The translations under genes were made by a program, and so were the position numbers. The notes under the pieces were generated by a model. It saw only the letters and a program-made list of their open reading frames with translations. It had not been told where the DNA came from and ran no database searches. A stretch of 35,995 bases of DNA from assembly GCF_001663375.1 (NCBI RefSeq), contig NZ_LCTF01000006.1, positions 52,379-88,373 of the forward strand, written 5' to 3'. This DNA is from Caldivirga sp. MU80. GTDB lineage: Archaea > Thermoproteota > Thermoprotei > Thermoproteales > Thermocladiaceae. This document shows, piece by piece, positions 32,088-35,995 of the stretch (position 1 is the first letter of the stretch; every line of letters begins with the position of its first letter).

Positions 32088-32398
32088 CAACGCCCTCTAC
32101 CAATGCCCCTCGTGGAGATTAGCAGGTAGACTAGGGCAGCCACTATTAGGATGACCACCGTGGCTATGATTATCACGTTCTCCGGGTATGGGACAGCCAG
32201 TAGTGAGGGCCTACTGGTTAATGCGTAGCCGAGGAAGCTGAAGATCAGTGAGTATGCGCCCAGTATGAACACTATCAGCAGGCTTAACTTAACTATGGTT
32301 ACGTAGGACTCCCTATCCGGCTTCCTAGCCCTCCTCAGTATCCACGCGACATCCTTAAGCAACCCACGCAGCTTCTTGCCTAGGTCGCCGACAGCCAC
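32087..32398 (-). CDS. secE: Preprotein translocase subunit SecE/Sec61-gamma, with an extra TM
   Basis: 103 residues. The amphipathic helix KKLRGLLKDVAWILRRARKP followed by DRESYVTIVKLSLLIVFILGAYSLIFSFLG matches SecE/Sec61-gamma, the clamp subunit of the SecYEG/Sec61 channel. Unlike the usual archaeal protein of about 60-75 residues with one TM, a second hydrophobic helix (NVIIIATVVILIVAALVYLLIS) and a basic tail follow. The GTG start at 32398 is leaderless relative to GCTTATTTAAC at 32420-32430. It forms an operon with the coupled unknown gene downstream; no nusG/spt5 or ribosomal genes are adjacent, as they are in many archaea. Confidence 0.7.
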   Translation of the reverse strand: MAVGDLGKKLRGLLKDVAWILRRARKPDRESYVTIVKLSLLIVFILGAYSLIFSFLGYALTSRPSLLAVPYPENVIIIATVVILIVAALVYLLISTRGIGRGR

Positions 32399-32419
32399 AT
32401 CGAATCCTCGTCCCTAGGT

Positions 32420-32430
32420 TAAATAAGCTT
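32420..32430 (-). promoter_or_regulatory. TATA box of the secE operon
   Basis: GTTAAATAAGC on the plus strand (GCTTATTTAAC on the reverse), centred about 26 bp before GTG 32398. Confidence 0.55.
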
Positions 32431-32458
32431 TATGCATTATTGAGAGTTAACCACGCCC

Positions 32459-33706
32459 TCACCTGCATGAACCCAAGCCACCCGTGTCAGCGTCCGTTAG
32501 GTTAATTCTCCAGTTCCACAGGGGTAATGAGTTAACCCGGCTTAGCTCACTGGCCTTAAGCTTAATTAAACTGGCCTTAACCGTACCCAGCAGGTCTATC
32601 ACCTTACCCAGCTCTGCATCAAGCCTACTGGGCGTCGACCTTGTCCTCGGCTTCCTGGAGAAGACACTACATGGCTCAATCATCCTGGCCGACTCCTCGT
32701 AGGTGCCTATCCTCTTAGCCAACTTAATAATGTCATCCTTATCCAACCCCACCAAGGGCCTGAATATGGGTACGTTAATGCCCATTGATGCTGAGTATAG
32801 GTTGCTTAGGGTTTGGCTACTGACTTGCCCAAGGGATTCACCAGTCACCACACCCATGTAGCCGCCCTCCACGGCTATGGACTCCGCCAGTTTATACAGG
32901 AACTTCTTAAACACCGTGTTCATTAGGTGTGGGTTAACCCCACTCCTCAAGGCCTCGACTAGGGGTTCGCAGTTGACTATCATCACCAACGGGTCGTATC
33001 CAAACATCCAGTGGTCGTAGAGCACCTTAATTACCCTAGTGAAGCCTACGACATCCACAGGTGGGGCTAGGCTGCAGAACAGGGCATCGACGAAGGCCCC
33101 CCTCCTGCTCATCAGCCAATAGGCCACTGGGGAGTCGAAGCCGCCTGAAACCAGGGCAAGTACCCTACCACCCTGTGAACCCAGGGGTAAACCACCTGGC
33201 CCCTCTATGACTTCGTCGAACAGGTAGGCGTAGCTACCCCTAACCTCCACGTACAGTTCAACCTCAGGGTTATCCAGGTTAACGCCACTGGAGAATGGGT
33301 ACAGGGCCGCGCCAACACGCCTGGCCACGTCAATGGACGTGAAGGGGTGGTTACCGGCCCTGCTAACCCTAACGGCGAAGCTCCTCCCAACCACCTTATC
33401 CCTCCATAGCTCATAGGCGGCCGTGGCTATGTCATTAATGCTACTGAACCTTAGTGCGTAGGCTGGTGACGTGGATACTACGCCAAAAACCCTGGCTGCC
33501 GCTAGGGCTGCCTTGAGCAGATCCTCCCTGGGTACATTAATCAGAACCCTACCACTAACCTTACTGACCTCATAATTCACCACGCCACCCCTGCTTAACG
33601 ACTCTTGGATATTCTTCATCAGCAGTCTCTCTAACCTAACCCTAACTAGGCTACTCTTCAGCCCAATTTCACCATACCTAACCAATACAATTGGGTTAAG
33701 GTCCAC
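32459..33706 (-). CDS. thiI: tRNA 4-thiouridine synthetase ThiI
   Basis: 415 residues. The N-terminal ferredoxin-like start LVRYGEIGLKSS is followed by a THUMP domain (about 60-165) and a PP-loop ATP pyrophosphatase domain with SGGFDSPVA at 187-195. A conserved Cys follows in MIEPCSVFSRKP near 347. There is no rhodanese domain, as usual in archaea. It inserts sulfur at U8 of tRNA and may also serve thiamine thiazole synthesis. The GTG start at 33706 is leaderless behind AATATTAA (33730-33737). Confidence 0.92.
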   Translation of the reverse strand: MDLNPIVLVRYGEIGLKSSLVRVRLERLLMKNIQESLSRGGVVNYEVSKVSGRVLINVPREDLLKAALAAARVFGVVSTSPAYALRFSSINDIATAAYELWRDKVVGRSFAVRVSRAGNHPFTSIDVARRVGAALYPFSSGVNLDNPEVELYVEVRGSYAYLFDEVIEGPGGLPLGSQGGRVLALVSGGFDSPVAYWLMSRRGAFVDALFCSLAPPVDVVGFTRVIKVLYDHWMFGYDPLVMIVNCEPLVEALRSGVNPHLMNTVFKKFLYKLAESIAVEGGYMGVVTGESLGQVSSQTLSNLYSASMGINVPIFRPLVGLDKDDIIKLAKRIGTYEESARMIEPCSVFSRKPRTRSTPSRLDAELGKVIDLLGTVKASLIKLKASELSRVNSLPLWNWRINLTDADTGGLGSCR

Positions 33707-33729
33707 AGGTTAGTCCCCATCAGTGGCGT

Positions 33730-33737
33730 TAATATTC
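33730..33737 (-). promoter_or_regulatory. TATA box of thiI
   Basis: AATATTAA on the reverse strand, centred about 27 bp before the GTG at 33706. Confidence 0.55.
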
Positions 33738-33768
33738 CTAATCCAGCAATGCACCATTTAGGCGATGC

Positions 33769-34329
33769 CTACTTGTCATTGTTGGCGTGGACCCTAGCCG
33801 CTAAGGCTTGACCATTCCTAATGTATTTTAACACGAGTCTCTTAGCCTCCTCACTCCCCTGGAACTCGTGAACCTTAGTCCACTTGCCTGGTTCAAGCTC
33901 CTTATAGTGCTCGAAGAAGTGCCTAACCTGGTAAAGTATTACGTCGGGTAAGTCCTTCACGTCGTTTATAGTGGAGAACCTTGGATCCACCTTGTTGATG
34001 GGTACCGTTATTAACTTATAGTCAACACCATGTTCATCCTCCATGTTTAAGATACCCACAGGCCTAACTGAAACAACAGTACCAGGTAGGAATGAGACAC
34101 CACTTATAACCACTGCATCAAGTGGATCCCCATCCTCAGTCAGTGTGCCAGGTATGAATCCGTAGTTAAATGGGTATGACATTGCCGTGTAAAGCACCCT
34201 ATCAACTATGAAGACCTTATTAACCTTATCATACTCATACTTAACGTTTGAGCCAGCTGGTATCTCAATGACCACATACAGCTCATCCGGTGGATTCCTC
34301 CCAGGAGGCAAGTTAACCATGTCTATCAT
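33769..34329 (-). CDS. ppa: Inorganic pyrophosphatase, family I
   Basis: Soluble Mg-dependent enzyme that hydrolyses PPi from biosynthetic reactions. Visible landmarks are VVIEIPAGSNVKYEYDK, PFNYGFIPGT and the metal-binding signature EDGDPLDAVVI, all at normal spacing. The length is about 186 residues from ATG 34329. An upstream GTG at 34338 is in frame, but the TATA box CATTATTAAGG at 34351-34361 predicts transcription near 34331, favouring the ATG. Confidence 0.95.
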   Translation of the reverse strand: MIDMVNLPPGRNPPDELYVVIEIPAGSNVKYEYDKVNKVFIVDRVLYTAMSYPFNYGFIPGTLTEDGDPLDAVVISGVSFLPGTVVSVRPVGILNMEDEHGVDYKLITVPINKVDPRFSTINDVKDLPDVILYQVRHFFEHYKELEPGKWTKVHEFQGSEEAKRLVLKYIRNGQALAARVHANNDK

Positions 34330-34339
34330 TAGGGACACT

Positions 34340-34593
34340 GACCAGCGACCCCTTAATAATGTTTACTCAGTCAACCTAGCCATAAATGAGTTTAATAATA
34401 TATAGTTTTATATAGTTCATGATCAGTTGTCTCATGCCATCATCACCCATCCGCGCATGAATGGCTCATCACACCGAAAAGTTACTTGAAGCGTGAAAAA
34501 TAAACTTAACGAGAATGTTTTTAAGATAGAAATAGAAAGAGAGTTAAAAAGGCCTTAATTAAGGAGACTGTTACGTTAAATATCCAGGGTATT
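34340..34593. other. Gene-free AT-rich segment between ppa and the small gene
   Basis: About 250 bp. Apart from the ppa promoter at its left edge and AT-rich stretches near 34390-34420 and 34500-34560, I see no gene, repeat or hairpin here. Confidence 0.5.
34351..34361 (-). promoter_or_regulatory. TATA box of the pyrophosphatase gene
   Basis: CATTATTAAGG on the reverse strand, about 27 bp before ATG 34329. Confidence 0.5.
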
Positions 34594-34803
34594 TTAATTA
34601 ACCTTGAACATCCTGTTTTTCTCATCGTAGGTGTACGTTATCGGTGCCAATACCCCATATATGACCGTGAAGCTTCTCTCATATCCATTACCTATATAGT
34701 TTATGTTCCTTCCATTACCAGTTCCTTTACTGCCATTGACCAGTCTCCTCCCGCTAGTTCCGTTTACTAAGCCTAATAGGCCTTTTATACTTGCCATGTT
34801 CAT
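34594..34803 (-). CDS. Small Gly/Asn-rich hypothetical protein
   Basis: About 69 residues from ATG 34803 (an in-frame GTG lies at 34812). Residues 5-45 are rich in Gly, Asn and Ser and contain LVNG repeated (LLGLVNGTSGRRLVNGSKGT). The C-terminal 25 residues form a beta-like segment (RSFTVIYGVLAPITYTYD). No family recognised. The signals are unusually good: TATATAAAGG (34837-34846) and a Shine-Dalgarno site GAGGTGA (34809-34815) placed 5 nt before the ATG, implying an expressed, leadered mRNA. Confidence 0.6.
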   Translation of the reverse strand: MNMASIKGLLGLVNGTSGRRLVNGSKGTGNGRNINYIGNGYERSFTVIYGVLAPITYTYDEKNRMFKVN

Positions 34804-34808
34804 TTCAC

Positions 34809-34815
34809 TCACCTC
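34809..34815 (-). promoter_or_regulatory. Shine-Dalgarno site of the small Gly-rich gene
   Basis: GAGGTGA on the reverse strand, spacer 5 nt to ATG 34803. It decides this start over the GTG that overlaps it. Confidence 0.6.
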
Positions 34816-34836
34816 AAATAGCCTAACAGCGGGGGC

Positions 34837-34846
34837 CTTTATATAC
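34837..34846 (-). promoter_or_regulatory. Strong TATA box of the small Gly-rich gene
   Basis: GTATATAAAG on the reverse strand. It predicts transcription near 34816, just before the Shine-Dalgarno site. Confidence 0.65.
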
Positions 34847-34965
34847 CTTACGCGGTTAACTAAGTTAAATAAATATCATCCGGAAGGAACTAAATAATTA
34901 TCACAACAAAACAAGCAAACATCAACACTATGACCATTTTAACTCCTGTGAACCAACCCAGTTCA

Positions 34966-35995
34966 TTACTCCGGTGGTATTTCGGTGTATGTTATGGCTA
35001 TGTCTATGCCGTACCTTTTAATGTTTATGCTGCGGGTTATGAGGTATATGGCTATGCCCAGCGCCACCGCGAATATCTCTACACCGTATGCTAGCCAGTT
35101 CCCACCCCATATTGATGGGTATGCCAGGAACTGGTAAGTCAGGTAAGCCATCACGGCTGCCTGGGCTAAGCCGGCTGTTGCTAGGGCCTTACCAAGCATC
35201 CTAACCCCCATCACCGCTGACGCTATGCCAATGAACATGTAGTATATTATGGCTTCAACCACTGCACCGTAGAGCGCCGTGAATGTTTCATAGAGCACCC
35301 CAGCCAGGATGATTAGCGCCGCCGTTATTGTTAAGTCTAGTAGGTGGGCATATATTGGAGTCCTAAACCTAGGGCTTAGGTAGGCTAAGAAGCTTGGTAG
35401 CACCCTGTCGAAGGACATTGCGAACCAGTACCTAACCACGATTATTGCACCGTATGCTAATATGGCTAGGTACCATGTTACTGATCCTATTGCTATTATC
35501 CATTTTATTATCGTGTTTCCTGATGCTGCCATTGCCACTGTCCAGTAGTTGATTACACCATTCAACTGGCTATTCGATAATGCAGCCATGGTGAATTTAA
35601 AGCCGAGGGAGTAGTAAAGGGCGGCGAAGCCGAGGGTAGCCATAGTCATAGTTAACAATGCGGCCGTGGGCACGTTAAGCTCCACAGACCTCCTCCCCCT
35701 AATCTCAGCCGCCATTGCCGGTCCTGCGTTTAACCATGGGTATATGAATATTGCGAAGAAGGGGAGCATCATCAAGGTAGGGCCGAGGGAGAAGAAAGAG
35801 CCAGAGTACTTGGAGGCAACGTCAGAGTAGGAGAAACCACTGGGTAACAATTGATTAATGCGGCTTATTATTAATGACCTGGGAGTTATGAATAGGATTA
35901 CTAGCGATATCACTAGGCTGGTTATTGAGAATAGAGTTAAACCCGTCATCAACCTAATTCCGTGTTTAGTACCCAATATATTCACCACAACTATG
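34966..35995 (-). CDS. APC-family amino acid permease (partial)
   Basis: The 3' 343 codons of a membrane transporter whose 5' part lies beyond the right edge; the frame is open to the last base. At least eight hydrophobic helices are seen. GPTLMMLPFFAIFIYPWLNAGPAMAAEIRG near 69-98 and RYWFAMSFDRVLPSFLAYLSPRFRTPIYAHLLD near 186-218 match the APC (amino acid-polyamine-organocation) superfamily, where the second block is the TM8/TM9 loop. The C-terminal tail is short and charged (KRYGIDIAITYTEIPPE). The substrate is unknown. Confidence 0.82.
   Translation of the reverse strand, partial: IVVVNILGTKHGIRLMTGLTLFSITSLVISLVILFITPRSLIISRINQLLPSGFSYSDVASKYSGSFFSLGPTLMMLPFFAIFIYPWLNAGPAMAAEIRGRRSVELNVPTAALLTMTMATLGFAALYYSLGFKFTMAALSNSQLNGVINYWTVAMAASGNTIIKWIIAIGSVTWYLAILAYGAIIVVRYWFAMSFDRVLPSFLAYLSPRFRTPIYAHLLDLTITAALIILAGVLYETFTALYGAVVEAIIYYMFIGIASAVMGVRMLGKALATAGLAQAAVMAYLTYQFLAYPSIWGGNWLAYGVEIFAVALGIAIYLITRSINIKRYGIDIAITYTEIPPE

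Overview
The window looks like the chromosome of a hyperthermophilic crenarchaeon of the order Thermoproteales (Caldivirga/Vulcanisaeta-like). The reasons are a TFE-type basal transcription factor, a SecE-type translocase subunit, a PaREP1-family gene, AGG-rich arginine codons, and archaeal promoters. In most first genes the TATA box is centred about 26 bp before the start codon, which implies leaderless mRNAs. I used that spacing to correct several start codons. The exact species cannot be proven from the window.

Left part (1-7230). The 5' part of hisA and complete hisG lie on the minus strand behind one promoter. An 8-codon mini-ORF starts exactly where that promoter predicts transcription to begin. 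Next come a HyuA-type hydantoinase/oxoprolinase, a NOL1/NOP2/Sun-type RNA m5C methyltransferase, an NCS1 (Mhp1-like) nucleobase/hydantoin transporter, TFE and a small unknown gene.

Accessory island (about 7250-21300). The left edge (7251-7461) is a decayed fragment with two parts: the 3' end of a regulator gene and the 5' end of an isomerase gene. It matches the intact regulator/isomerase pair at 19044-21284 in the same order and orientation. Between these direct repeats lie an archaeal AAA-type ATPase whose start is apparently frameshifted, debris of unidentified or mobile genes, a propeller-like protein and a flavin-reductase-like protein. They are followed by two sulfatase-fold hydrolases with Thr at the catalytic position, a secreted protein, and a family-5 solute-binding protein interrupted by an in-frame TGA. 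The island ends with two L-fucose-isomerase-like proteins, a membrane protein and a Bat-type HTH regulator. The likely theme is capture and breakdown of an esterified sugar. The palindrome AACATGTT recurs only in front of the solute-binding protein and isomerase 1 genes.

Right part (21300-35995). A CPA-type Na+/H+ antiporter is followed by a compact MFS transporter-nadC unit overlapping by 8 bp, with a nitrilase-superfamily amidohydrolase just downstream. Then come hemL, a second MFS transporter, a PaREP1 gene, a small unknown gene, a DUF2848 gene and a two-TM protein. A gene-free convergent gap (30840-31118) has its own TATA box and a near-ideal kink-turn hairpin, so it may hold a non-coding RNA. 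The rest is an unknown gene coupled to secE, thiI, inorganic pyrophosphatase, a small gene with a strong promoter and Shine-Dalgarno site, and an APC-family permease cut by the window end.

I found no rRNA, convincing tRNA, CRISPR array or complete insertion sequence.
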